From the NCBI GenBank assembly GCA_009838525.1, contig VXRJ01000022.1, positions 1-64,000 on the forward strand: 64,000 nucleotides of DNA, in the 5' to 3' direction. Below the pieces are notes generated by a model that did no database searches, was not told the origin of the DNA, and saw nothing but the letters and a program-made list of their open reading frames with translations. Numbering within the stretch: position 1 is the stretch's first letter; every line of letters begins with the position of its first letter. Below are positions 8,691-15,717 of the stretch, piece by piece. This DNA is from Acidobacteriota bacterium. Lineage in GTDB: Bacteria > Acidobacteriota > Vicinamibacteria > Vicinamibacterales > UBA8438. Both the position numbers and the translations under genes were made by a program.

Positions 8691-9695
8691 CTACTGGCCG
8701 CCCCCGGCGGCCTCCCGCTCCTCGAGCCGCGCGCCGGCCAGGATGCCCGGCATCGAGTAGTTCCCCTCGTGGCAGGCGTACTCGAAGATCGGATCCATGG
8801 TCGATTCATGCAGCAACTCGACCGTCCAGGGCTGGGTCCAGGTGTCAGGATCGTTCAGGGTGACCTCCTGGCGCAGGATGCTGGGGCTGATCCGCGTGAA
8901 GCGCTCCACCAGGTGGAGGTTCTCCGACGCGCCGCTGAAGCCGGTCTTCGGTGAGTAGTTCCGCGTCTCGACCACTAGCGTGTCGCCCTCCCAGCGGCCG
9001 CGTGCGTCGCCCGCCCAGAGCCGAACGTCCTCGTCGACATGGGGCCGGTCTTCGATCGGGATCAGCCGGCTGAAATGCCCCATTTCCTGGAAGATCGCCA
9101 CGTGGGTCGGCGTCTGAAGCAACTGGAAGTAGCTGTTGTAGCCCGAACCCATGTTCGGCGCCTGGAAGTGGAGGCAGCGGTCGCCCAGCGTGCGATCTTC
9201 CGGGCCGTCGGACGGATGTTCCGCCCGGTAGGCGCTGCGCTCCGCGGCGCGGGCCTGGGCCGCGTCGGTCATCGCCGGAATGCGGCCGTTCGGCGGATCG
9301 ATGACAAGTGAGGTGCGATTGTCGAGCTGGCGCTCCACCAGCCAGAAGGCGTTGTAGTTCCCGGTGATGACATCGAAGTCCTGGAACTCGGAGTTGCCGA
9401 GGGCCTGCTGAATGAGCCGGTCGCCCAACAGGTCGCCGGCCTGCTCGGCGTCGCGGAACTCGTCGATCCGCTGGGTCAGCTCGGCCAGCTCCTCGTCGGT
9501 CAGCGTCGCCTTCTCACCCAACTGCTCCGGGCGCTCCATGGGCGTCGCGCTGTTGTTCGCCCAGATGCCCGACAGGTCCGGCTGCCCCAATGCGTTGCGA
9601 GGCGCCGTGTAGTTGTCCTGCCCGAACGCCGCCGGCGCCAGCCCCGCCACGACCGCAGCCGACGCCACCCACACGACCAGATTACGGACACTCAT
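8691..9695 (-). CDS. Exported protein of unknown function (acidobacterial family)
   Basis: I recognise the type, not the function. A signal peptide (SVRNLVVWVASAAVVAGLA, cleaved near AFGQ) is followed by NALGQPDLSGIWANNSATPM, an opening found in a large family of secreted proteins expanded in Acidobacteria. Later parts include PPNGRIPAMTDAAQ, RWEGDTLVVETRNYSPKTGF and a C-terminal EYACHEGNYSMPGILAGAR. Those are the usual conserved blocks of this family. The start at 9695 has GGGAGG five bases upstream; the frame remains open upstream to 9737 without a ribosome site. Confidence 0.75.
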   Translation of the reverse strand: MSVRNLVVWVASAAVVAGLAPAAFGQDNYTAPRNALGQPDLSGIWANNSATPMERPEQLGEKATLTDEELAELTQRIDEFRDAEQAGDLLGDRLIQQALGNSEFQDFDVITGNYNAFWLVERQLDNRTSLVIDPPNGRIPAMTDAAQARAAERSAYRAEHPSDGPEDRTLGDRCLHFQAPNMGSGYNSYFQLLQTPTHVAIFQEMGHFSRLIPIEDRPHVDEDVRLWAGDARGRWEGDTLVVETRNYSPKTGFSGASENLHLVERFTRISPSILRQEVTLNDPDTWTQPWTVELLHESTMDPIFEYACHEGNYSMPGILAGARLEEREAAGGGQ

Positions 9696-9887
9696 GAGAT
9701 CCTCCCAAGCCTTGGCGTCACACGCGCGACGCGCCAACGAACCGCCGCCCGAGGCGGCGAACGATCAACGATAGACCCTCCACCGCGCGAGCGCAATCGC
9801 ACGCCCTTTCCGGGACTGCGTCCTTCCGCATGCTAGAGTTTCCGGTTCGAGACGACCCCGACCGCCAGACAAGGAGCAACCACGATC

Positions 9888-11612
9888 GTGCAGGACCACC
9901 TGATTACCCCTCATGGAGGGAAACTCGTCGATCTCTTCGCCACCGATGCCGACGGTGCCGGCCTGAAGGAAGCCTCCCGCGACTGGCCTTCGCACGACCT
10001 CACGGAACGCCAGCTCTGCGACCTCGAGCTGCTGGGCACCGGCGCTTTCTCTCCGTTGACGGGCTTCATGACGCAGCCGGACTACGACCGCGTCTGCGCG
10101 GAGATGCGCCTCGCCGACGGCACGCTCTGGCCGATTCCGATCACGCTCGACGTGTCGGAGGACCTCGCCGGCTCGCTCACGCCCGGGTCCAGGCTCGCCC
10201 TCCGCGATCCGGAAGGGGTGATGCTCGCCGTGGTCGACGTCGAGGACATCTGGCAGCCGGACCGCGCCGCCGAGGCGGTGGCGGTCTTCGGCACCGACAA
10301 CCCCGAGCACCCGGGGGTCGCCCACCTGCTCGACCGGACCCATCCCTGCTACGTCGGCGGGCGCGTCACCGTGGTGCAGCCGGTAACCCACTACGACTAC
10401 CGGCAGATCCGTCACACGCCGGCCGAGCTCCGGGCGCAGTTCGCAAAGCTGGGCTGGACGAAGGTAGTCGCCTTCCAGACACGCAACCCGATGCACCGGG
10501 CGCACCAGGAGCTGACCCTGCGCGCCGCGAAGGAGGTGGGCGCCGACCTGCTGATTCACCCGGTGGTAGGCATGACCAAGCCGGGCGACGTGGATCACTA
10601 CACGCGCGTGCGCTGCTACCAGGCGCTGCTGCACCGCTATCCGTCGAACACGGCGCAGTTGTCCCTGCTGCCCCTCGCGATGCGGATGGGCGGGCCCCGC
10701 GAGGCGGTGTGGCACGCCATCATCCGGAAGAACCACGGCTGCACCCACCTGATCGTCGGCCGCGACCATGCCGGTCCGGGCAGCGATTCCGCCGGCAACC
10801 CGTTCTACGGGCCGTACGACGCGCAGGAGCTGCTCCGTACGCACGAGGCGGAACTGGGCGTCACGATGGTGCCGTTCAAGCTGATGGTCTACGTTCAGGA
10901 CGCCGACACCTACCTCCCGATCGACGAAGTGGAGGAGGGACGGCGCACGCTCAACATTTCCGGCACCGAACTGCGCGAGCGACTCGCCGAGGGACGCGAC
11001 ATCCCGAGCTGGTTCACCTTCCCGGACGTCGCGGAAGAGTTGCGCCGGAGCCATCCGCCGCGCGGCCGGCAGGGCTTCACCGTCTTCTTCACGGGACTAT
11101 CGGGTTCCGGCAAGTCGACCATCGCGAACGCACTCCTGGTGAAGTTCCTGGAGTTCGGCGGGCGGCCGGTAACGCTGCTCGACGGCGACCTGGTCCGGAA
11201 GAACCTGTCGAGCGAGCTGGGCTTCTCGAAGGAGCACCGCGACATCAACATCCGGCGCATCGGCTACGTCGCCTCCGAGATCACGAAGAACGGGGGCATC
11301 GCCGTCTGCGCCCCGATCGCCCCCTACGATGCGGTGCGGAAGGACGTCCGGCGGATGATCGAACCGCTTGGGGGCTTCGCCCTCGTCCATGTCGACACGC
11401 CGCTCGAGGTGTGCGAGCAGCGCGACCGCAAGGGCCTCTACGCCAAGGCGCGGGCCGGCATCATCAAGGAGTTCACCGGGATCTCCGATCCCTACGAGGC
11501 GCCCGCGGACGCCGAGGTGACCATCGACACGACCAGGCTGACCCCGGACGAGGCGGCCCAGCGCATCATCCTGCACTTGGAACGTCAGGGCTATATCAGC
11601 GCCGAGGAGTAG
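9888..11612 (+). CDS. sat-cysC: Bifunctional ATP sulfurylase / APS kinase
   Basis: Two enzymes of sulfate activation in one 574-residue chain. Residues about 1-385 are the homomeric (Sat-type) ATP sulfurylase with QTRNPMHRAH and GRDHAGPGSD nucleotide-binding motifs, making APS from sulfate and ATP. Residues about 395-574 are APS kinase with P-loop GLSGSGKST and the DGDLVRKNLSSELGFSKEHR block, making PAPS. Both active sites look intact. The start is GTG with AAGGAG 12 bases upstream. It heads the sulfur region but is separated from the rest by the AAA/RloB insertion. No CysDN-type sulfurylase is present. Confidence 0.95.
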   Translation: MQDHLITPHGGKLVDLFATDADGAGLKEASRDWPSHDLTERQLCDLELLGTGAFSPLTGFMTQPDYDRVCAEMRLADGTLWPIPITLDVSEDLAGSLTPGSRLALRDPEGVMLAVVDVEDIWQPDRAAEAVAVFGTDNPEHPGVAHLLDRTHPCYVGGRVTVVQPVTHYDYRQIRHTPAELRAQFAKLGWTKVVAFQTRNPMHRAHQELTLRAAKEVGADLLIHPVVGMTKPGDVDHYTRVRCYQALLHRYPSNTAQLSLLPLAMRMGGPREAVWHAIIRKNHGCTHLIVGRDHAGPGSDSAGNPFYGPYDAQELLRTHEAELGVTMVPFKLMVYVQDADTYLPIDEVEEGRRTLNISGTELRERLAEGRDIPSWFTFPDVAEELRRSHPPRGRQGFTVFFTGLSGSGKSTIANALLVKFLEFGGRPVTLLDGDLVRKNLSSELGFSKEHRDINIRRIGYVASEITKNGGIAVCAPIAPYDAVRKDVRRMIEPLGGFALVHVDTPLEVCEQRDRKGLYAKARAGIIKEFTGISDPYEAPADAEVTIDTTRLTPDEAAQRIILHLERQGYISAEE

Positions 11613-11647
11613 CGCGGACTCGTCGCGCGCTGGCCAGTGCCCTCGGG

Positions 11648-11712
11648 CGGTGCGCGGGCCGGTGCGCCAGCCTCCAGGCCGGCAGTGGTCTTCTCGGCGA
11701 CTATGGCGCTCT
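11648..11712 (+). repeat. Left direct repeat flanking the AAA/RloB cassette
   Basis: About 65 bases that match 13918-13982 at nearly nine positions in ten in the same orientation. The copy includes the genome-wide palindrome core (CCTCCAGGCCGGCA) and then a unique tail, TTCTCGGCGACTATGG, which at the right copy contains the start codon of the DUF4202 gene. The left copy therefore looks like a duplicated piece of the DUF4202 upstream region, left when the cassette arrived. Confidence 0.75.
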
Positions 11713-11797
11713 CGCGAGGTGGAGAACCGCACGGCGTTCGACGGGGAGCTTGCCAACTCCGGCGAGTGTGGAGCAGTTACTACGGTGTGGGGAAACG

Positions 11798-12430
11798 TCA
11801 CGGGACGGGCGCGGTGTCGAGTCCGTACCGGAGTCGATCTACCAGCCGCCACACGTCCGTGCTGGGGTTTGTTCGACGCGGAGAACCGTTGCCTTCGTGA
11901 CGCGCGTCGAGTTCCCGTGCACGGTGCTTCGCCGTTTCGAAGTCGTCGATGAGGGTCATCCACGCGGTTTCGGGAATCCTCTTGCCACTCGTCAGGCCCA
12001 GCTCATGAGAACGTTGCTGGATATCACGACGGCTGATCCAGGCGGTCTGGTGACGAGCGTGCAGCACGAGCCAGAGTTCAATGCACGGGTTGGAGACTGC
12101 GACTTCGATACCGCTTTGCCCGGCATTGTGCACTGCCTGCGGAACGTTCGGGTGCTGGTCGACGTCGAACACGCACCAGATCTCGTCGAAGGCGGGGTCT
12201 CTTCGTCTTGGGCGTCCAGCTCGCGCGTGCTCTTGCGCCCGCCGGACGAGCGCATCGGGAGTCATGCCGCGGTCTGTAATCTCAACGAAGACCTTGTGTC
12301 GGTTGAGACGAGCCCACTCGGTGAGATAGCGGGGCTCCGTTACCTCACCCTCGGTGAGGATACGAAAGACGCGACGCGTTTCGCGCTTCACGTGGCGCCG
12401 ACGCGGGTACCGGCCGGAAGGTCTTGTCAT
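11798..12430 (-). CDS. RloB/AbiLii-like TOPRIM-type protein
   Basis: A 210-residue protein of the RloB family, paired with an AAA ATPase in AbiL-type abortive infection modules. TOPRIM-like acidic motifs are visible: RILTEGEVTEPRYL near residue 25 and WCVFDVDQHPN near 85, consistent with a metal-dependent nuclease core. NPCIELWLVLH is the third conserved block. Its ATG overlaps the stop of the ATPase gene (ATGA), indicating translational coupling. An open frame continues upstream to 12682, but that part is antisense to the ATPase. Its predicted role is as nuclease effector of the defence pair. Confidence 0.8.
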   Translation of the reverse strand: MTRPSGRYPRRRHVKRETRRVFRILTEGEVTEPRYLTEWARLNRHKVFVEITDRGMTPDALVRRAQEHARAGRPRRRDPAFDEIWCVFDVDQHPNVPQAVHNAGQSGIEVAVSNPCIELWLVLHARHQTAWISRRDIQQRSHELGLTSGKRIPETAWMTLIDDFETAKHRARELDARHEGNGSPRRTNPSTDVWRLVDRLRYGLDTAPVP

Positions 12431-13803
12431 GAACCGTCCGCGTCGGCAAGCAGTTGGAACTCTGCCGGGTCCAGGACGGGAACGGCTCCGTAGCGCCCCT
12501 GAAGGTAGCGTTTTCCGAGCGCTTCGTCTCGCTTCGGCTGAAACTCCGCCAGCGAATAGAGCGTCGTTCCGCCGTCGACGTTCTTCTCGGTGAGCCATAT
12601 CTGGTCTCGGCCCAGGGTGCGCTGGCTGCTGTCGCCGAGGATTGTCGGATCGTGGGCGTTGAAGACAAGTTGCGCGCACCACGGGTTGGTCTTGGGGTCG
12701 TGGAAGAGCCGGATGAACCGTCGTACGAGATGGGGGTGCAAGCTCGAGTCGAGCTCGTCTAACAGAAGCACGGATCCTCTACGTATTGTCTCTAGCAGCG
12801 GTCCGAGCAGGCTAACCCATGCCAGTGTTCCTTGAGATTCGTGCTCCGGATCAACGGAAACAGCGCCCTCCGTTCCCGCGTGGCTCAGACGCAGGAGGTT
12901 GCTGCGCAAGAAGTACTCATCCTGCGCACCAGCCGGCTCTTCTTCGAGTCCATCGAGACCGCGAAGCGCTCGCTGCCACTTTTCGGCGGCTTCCGCGTCG
13001 ATAACGATTCGCTCGATGTCCTTGATGCCCAGGTCGGCGGCTTGCAGCAGGGGGACAATCGCTCCGCGCGCCTTAGGATGCGGGAGGAGCTCGGCTGTCT
13101 TGGCTATGCCCGCGCCCCGATTGTCGGGCGCCATTAGCCGAAGATTGTCGCGAAACCAGTCGAATAGGGGGCCGATCAGGGTGGTGACGCTTGAACGGGC
13201 GTTTACCGGGCCATCCGCGACAGCGCCGACGACTGACAATAGCAGCGCGTTCCTGCGCACGAGGCGTGCAAGCACGCGGCCGGACGAGCGAAAGGCGGGA
13301 CCGAAGCTCGGCGTCCGATCATCGCGTTCTCTACGAAAGACCAGCGCCTGGCGCCCTTTCGGATAGTAGTAGGCGTACTCGTCGCGAACAGACTGGTCGT
13401 CGATTTCGAAGCCGTACTGCCAGCGCACTCCGTGGAGAATCAGGTCGATCTCGAACCGGGATGGCTGTTCGGCGCCGTGGTCGTGAAGGAGAAACGGCTG
13501 GCGAGGGAGCTTGGTTTCCTGATCCCCTTTGCGGAACGAACTCAGCACGACCGCGCGCATGTCCGCCATCGCCCGCAGGAACGCCGACTTTCCCGATGCG
13601 TTCGCTCCGAAGAGGCCTGCCGTGGGCAGCACGTTTGCTGGCCCCTGGATGCCGGCGACCTGCAAGCCCCTGACAACTTCCGCATCCGACAGCCTGGTGC
13701 CGATCAGCGACAGTGTTGCCTCTTCCCAGTAGGAACGTACATTCCGAATGGAGAAGGACAGCAGTGCGTTCGTTGGCGGAGGCGTGCCTACAAGGGTGTA
13801 CAC
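12427..13803 (-). CDS. AAA family ATPase, RloA/AbiLi-like
   Basis: A 458-residue ABC/SMC-type ATPase of the kind that accompanies RloB. It opens with NALLSFSIRNVRSYWEEATL, then Walker A GANASGKS near residue 52. Walker B is SVLLLDELDSSLHP with the D-loop, followed by VFNAHDPTIL, and the C-terminal KNVDGGTTLYSLAEF and LQGRYGAVPVLDP blocks are typical of the family. The start is inferred as the GTG at 13803; the frame is open far upstream but that part runs antisense to DUF4202. A perfect palindrome lies directly in front. Base composition is less GC-extreme than its neighbours, fitting transfer. Likely the sensor and regulator of an antiphage pair. Confidence 0.82.
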   Translation of the reverse strand: MYTLVGTPPPTNALLSFSIRNVRSYWEEATLSLIGTRLSDAEVVRGLQVAGIQGPANVLPTAGLFGANASGKSAFLRAMADMRAVVLSSFRKGDQETKLPRQPFLLHDHGAEQPSRFEIDLILHGVRWQYGFEIDDQSVRDEYAYYYPKGRQALVFRRERDDRTPSFGPAFRSSGRVLARLVRRNALLLSVVGAVADGPVNARSSVTTLIGPLFDWFRDNLRLMAPDNRGAGIAKTAELLPHPKARGAIVPLLQAADLGIKDIERIVIDAEAAEKWQRALRGLDGLEEEPAGAQDEYFLRSNLLRLSHAGTEGAVSVDPEHESQGTLAWVSLLGPLLETIRRGSVLLLDELDSSLHPHLVRRFIRLFHDPKTNPWCAQLVFNAHDPTILGDSSQRTLGRDQIWLTEKNVDGGTTLYSLAEFQPKRDEALGKRYLQGRYGAVPVLDPAEFQLLADADGS

Positions 13804-13809
13804 AGGCCC

Positions 13810-13834
13810 ATTATCGCGGAAAATCCGCGATAAT
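13810..13834. promoter_or_regulatory. Perfect 10-bp inverted repeat before the AAA ATPase
   Basis: ATTATCGCGG and CCGCGATAAT separated by AAAAT, centred 19 bases upstream of the GTG start. On the minus strand a TATACT -10-like hexamer (13842-13847) lies just upstream of it. The palindrome would therefore fall at or after the transcription start, either as an operator or as a leader hairpin covering the ribosome-binding region. No other copy was noticed in the window. Confidence 0.6.
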
Positions 13835-13917
13835 TGCAAAGTATAGCGCCGTTCTAGCTGGACATGGTGCGTTGAGGAATGACCTGTGAGTGACCGCCGG
13901 CCTCCAGCGCCCCGGCC

Positions 13918-13982
13918 GGTGCGCAAGCTGGTGCGCCGGCCTCCAGGTCGGCACTGGTATTCTCGGCGACTATGGTGCTTCT
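13918..13982 (+). repeat. Right direct repeat flanking the AAA/RloB cassette
   Basis: Partner of the copy at 11648. It carries the palindromic core CCTCCAGGTCGGCA and the tail TTCTCGGCGACTATGG, which includes the ATG of the DUF4202 gene. A further degenerate palindrome unit lies just before it (13897-13917). It is the original junction if the ATPase/RloB segment was inserted in front of DUF4202. Confidence 0.75.
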
Positions 13983-14577
13983 CTCCGACACCTCCACCCG
14001 CTTCCGGGACGCGATTCTCGGCTTCGACGCCGCCAACGCGGAAGATCCCAACACGGAGGTGGACGGCGGCGTTCCGCAGCCCAAGGAGCTCGTCTACGCC
14101 AATCGCATGACGGCCGCGCTCCACCGGTTCGCCCCCGATGCTCCCGAGACCGTCCGGCTCGCCGCCCGTTGCCAGCACATCCGGCGCTGGACCATCCCCC
14201 GCGGCGACTACCCGGAGGGCCGCGCCGGCTACCGGCAGTGGCGCACCGACCTGGCCGCCTTTCACGCTGATACGGCGGCCGAGATCCTCCGTGGCGTCGG
14301 CTACGACGAGCGGACGATCGCGCGGGTCCAGGCCCTCGTCCGTAAGGACCGCCTCAAGGCCGACCCCGACGTCCAGCTTCTCGAGGACATCATCTGCCAC
14401 GTCTTCCTCACCCACTACCTCGCGGACTTCGCCGCGAAGCACGACGACGACAAGGTGGCCGACATCCTGAAGAAGACCTGGCGCAAGATGTCGGACGACG
14501 GACGCGCCGCGGTCACGTCCCTCGAACTGCCGGAGGCTGTCCGTTCCCTCGTGGCCCGGATCGCCGAGGTCAGCTGA
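13972..14577 (+). CDS. DUF4202 domain-containing protein
   Basis: A 201-residue alpha-helical protein of the DUF4202 family. Diagnostic blocks are FDAANAEDPNTE at the N-terminus, QPKELVYANRM, the AARCQHIRRWTIPRGDYP motif, RVQALVRKDRLKADPDVQ and EDIICHVFLTHYLADFA. The conserved His and Asp residues give it an HD-like look, but no activity is established. Such genes often sit with assimilatory sulfate reduction genes, as here. It ends 14 bases before the promoter of the Cys leader and so belongs to the upstream unit, originally probably with sat-cysC. Confidence 0.88.
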   Translation: MVLLSDTSTRFRDAILGFDAANAEDPNTEVDGGVPQPKELVYANRMTAALHRFAPDAPETVRLAARCQHIRRWTIPRGDYPEGRAGYRQWRTDLAAFHADTAAEILRGVGYDERTIARVQALVRKDRLKADPDVQLLEDIICHVFLTHYLADFAAKHDDDKVADILKKTWRKMSDDGRAAVTSLELPEAVRSLVARIAEVS

Positions 14578-14591
14578 CGTTCCGCCGCCAC

Positions 14592-14622
14592 TTGACTCCC
14601 GAGGTGCAGATGGGGCTACAAT
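14592..14622 (+). promoter_or_regulatory. Promoter of the cysteine-controlled operon
   Basis: A -35 element TTGACT (14592-14597) and a -10 element TACAAT (14617-14622) are spaced by 19 bases. The expected transcription start near 14629 leaves only about seven bases before the leader ATG at 14636, with no Shine-Dalgarno sequence. The leader would be translated as an almost leaderless message. Confidence 0.65.
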
Positions 14623-14635
14623 TCCCCTCACGCGC

Positions 14636-14749
14636 ATGAACGTTCCGATCATCACCCCCGGCTGCGCCTGTTGTTGCTGCTGTTGTATGGGGCCCCACGG
14701 GGCTCCCCTGGGCGATGGTCGTACGCGTTCGGATGCATCGATGGCGTAA
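14636..14749 (+). CDS. Poly-cysteine leader peptide of the sulfur operon
   Basis: A 37-codon ORF. Codons 10-17 read Cys-Ala-Cys-Cys-Cys-Cys-Cys-Cys (14663-14686), using both TGC and TGT: seven cysteines in eight codons in a genome region where Cys is rare. It ends with TAA at 14747. It lies between a promoter and a rho-independent terminator and upstream of cysteine-biosynthesis genes, the classic arrangement of an attenuation leader such as TrpL or HisL. The peptide itself probably has no function; the rate of translation of its Cys codons is the signal. Leaderless poly-Cys ORFs that attenuate sulfur operons are known from mycobacteria. Confidence 0.85.
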   Translation: MNVPIITPGCACCCCCCMGPHGAPLGDGRTRSDASMA

Positions 14750-14820
14750 GCGAAAAGCAGACATCAGACGACGCGCGACAGACTGAAAGCCCGGGGGGCA
14801 ACGCCCTTCGGGCTTTTTTT
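14689..14820 (+). promoter_or_regulatory. Cysteine-responsive transcription attenuator
   Basis: Four pairing segments can be read directly. Segment 1 (689-696) pairs with segment 2 (699-708) as a GC-only hairpin right after the Cys codons. Segment 2, as 702-713, can instead pair with segment 3 (789-799): all of segment 3 pairs, with one G-U pair and one bulged base. Segment 3 is also the 5' arm of the terminator hairpin with segment 4 (803-816). A ribosome stalled on Cys codons would cover segment 1, freeing segment 2 to take segment 3 and prevent termination. Normal translation restores 1:2 and so the terminator. (Numbers are last three digits, after 14000.). Confidence 0.8.
14786..14820 (+). 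terminator. Rho-independent terminator of the attenuator
   Basis: Outer stem AAAGCCCG (14786-14793) with CGGGCTTT (14809-14816), inner stem GGGC/GCCC around AAC, and a seven-T run (14814-14820). It lies after the leader ORF and about 100 bases before the permease start, so it ends transcription early unless the antiterminator forms. Confidence 0.88.
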
Positions 14821-14922
14821 GTGGCCGCGTCGAACGATAGAACGGATGAACGGAACGCAGATGGTGAACGGGACGGCCAGGGCGACAAACGGCAGCGCGC
14901 CTCGCGGTGCGAGGGTTTCCGC

Positions 14923-15717
14923 GTGACCGAGATCGCGCCCGCCCTGATCGGCTTCGTGGTCGGCCTGCTGGTCGGAGCCACGTCCACCGGCGGCGGCGCG
15001 CTGCTGACGCCGGCGCTGATCCTGATCGCGCGCGTGCCGGCGCCGATCGCGATCGGCTCCGACGTGCTCATCGCGAGTGTCATGAAGCTCTTCGGGGGCG
15101 GCTTCTACGCGCTGCGCCGCGAGGTGCACTGGCCGACGGTGGGACGCCTGGCCCTCGGATCGATTCCGGGCGCCGTCGTGGGGCTCGCCATTCTCGGTGC
15201 GCTGCCGGTGGCGCAAATCGACTACTGGCTGACGCGCGCCCTCGGCGTCGTGCTGGTGCTCGCGGGCGGTGCGCTCTGGCTGCGCGTCCATTTCACCGGA
15301 AAGTTGCGGTCCGCGACACAGCCGGCGACGCGCGTGACGGTCGCGATCGGCTTCGTTGTCGGCGTGCTGGTCGCGACCACGAGCGTCGGGAGCGGTTCGC
15401 TTCTGCTCTGTGCGCTCGTCCTCGCTTATCCCCTCGGCGCGCGGACGACGGTCGGGACCGACCTGGTCCATGCGCTCTTTCTGTCGGCGGCGGCGACGGT
15501 CGGTCATGCCGCGGCGGGACGCGTCGATCTGGCGCTGGCGGGGCTGGTGCTTGCGGGCGCCATCCCCGGCGTCCTGCTTGGGGCGCGGATGTCGGTCGCG
15601 GTTCCGGAGCGCGTCCTGCGCGCCGGTCTCGCAACCGTGCTGCTGTTGCTCGGCATTCATCTGGCGACGTTCGGTGGAACGAACGACCTTTGGCTGGCGT
15701 ACGGAGGCATTTGGTGA
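14923..15717 (+). CDS. TauE/SafE-family membrane permease, probable sulfur-anion transporter
   Basis: A 264-residue polytopic membrane protein with about eight helices and the two-fold repeat of the TauE/SafE family: GLLVGATSTGGGALLTPALI in the first half and GVLVATTSVGSGSLLLCALV in the second. Family members move sulfite, sulfonates or sulfate; TauE-like CysZ of corynebacteria serves sulfate uptake within a cys cluster. As first gene behind the Cys attenuator it is most likely the sulfate importer, since no CysTWA or SulP is present. The GTG start has GAGGG seven bases upstream; the frame extends back over the terminator but that part is not coding. Confidence 0.85.
   Translation: MTEIAPALIGFVVGLLVGATSTGGGALLTPALILIARVPAPIAIGSDVLIASVMKLFGGGFYALRREVHWPTVGRLALGSIPGAVVGLAILGALPVAQIDYWLTRALGVVLVLAGGALWLRVHFTGKLRSATQPATRVTVAIGFVVGVLVATTSVGSGSLLLCALVLAYPLGARTTVGTDLVHALFLSAAATVGHAAAGRVDLALAGLVLAGAIPGVLLGARMSVAVPERVLRAGLATVLLLLGIHLATFGGTNDLWLAYGGIW

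Noticed and set aside
7215-8954. Long plus-strand open frame of 579 codons
   Set aside because: It is Arg/Pro/Ala-rich, lies antisense to the SDR gene and out of frame with the BASS transporter, and shows no domain; a GC-rich shadow frame.
12431-12682. Upstream extension of the RloB-like gene to 12682
   Set aside because: The extra 84 residues are antisense-composition sequence inside the ATPase gene; the ATG overlapping the ATPase stop fits coupled translation.
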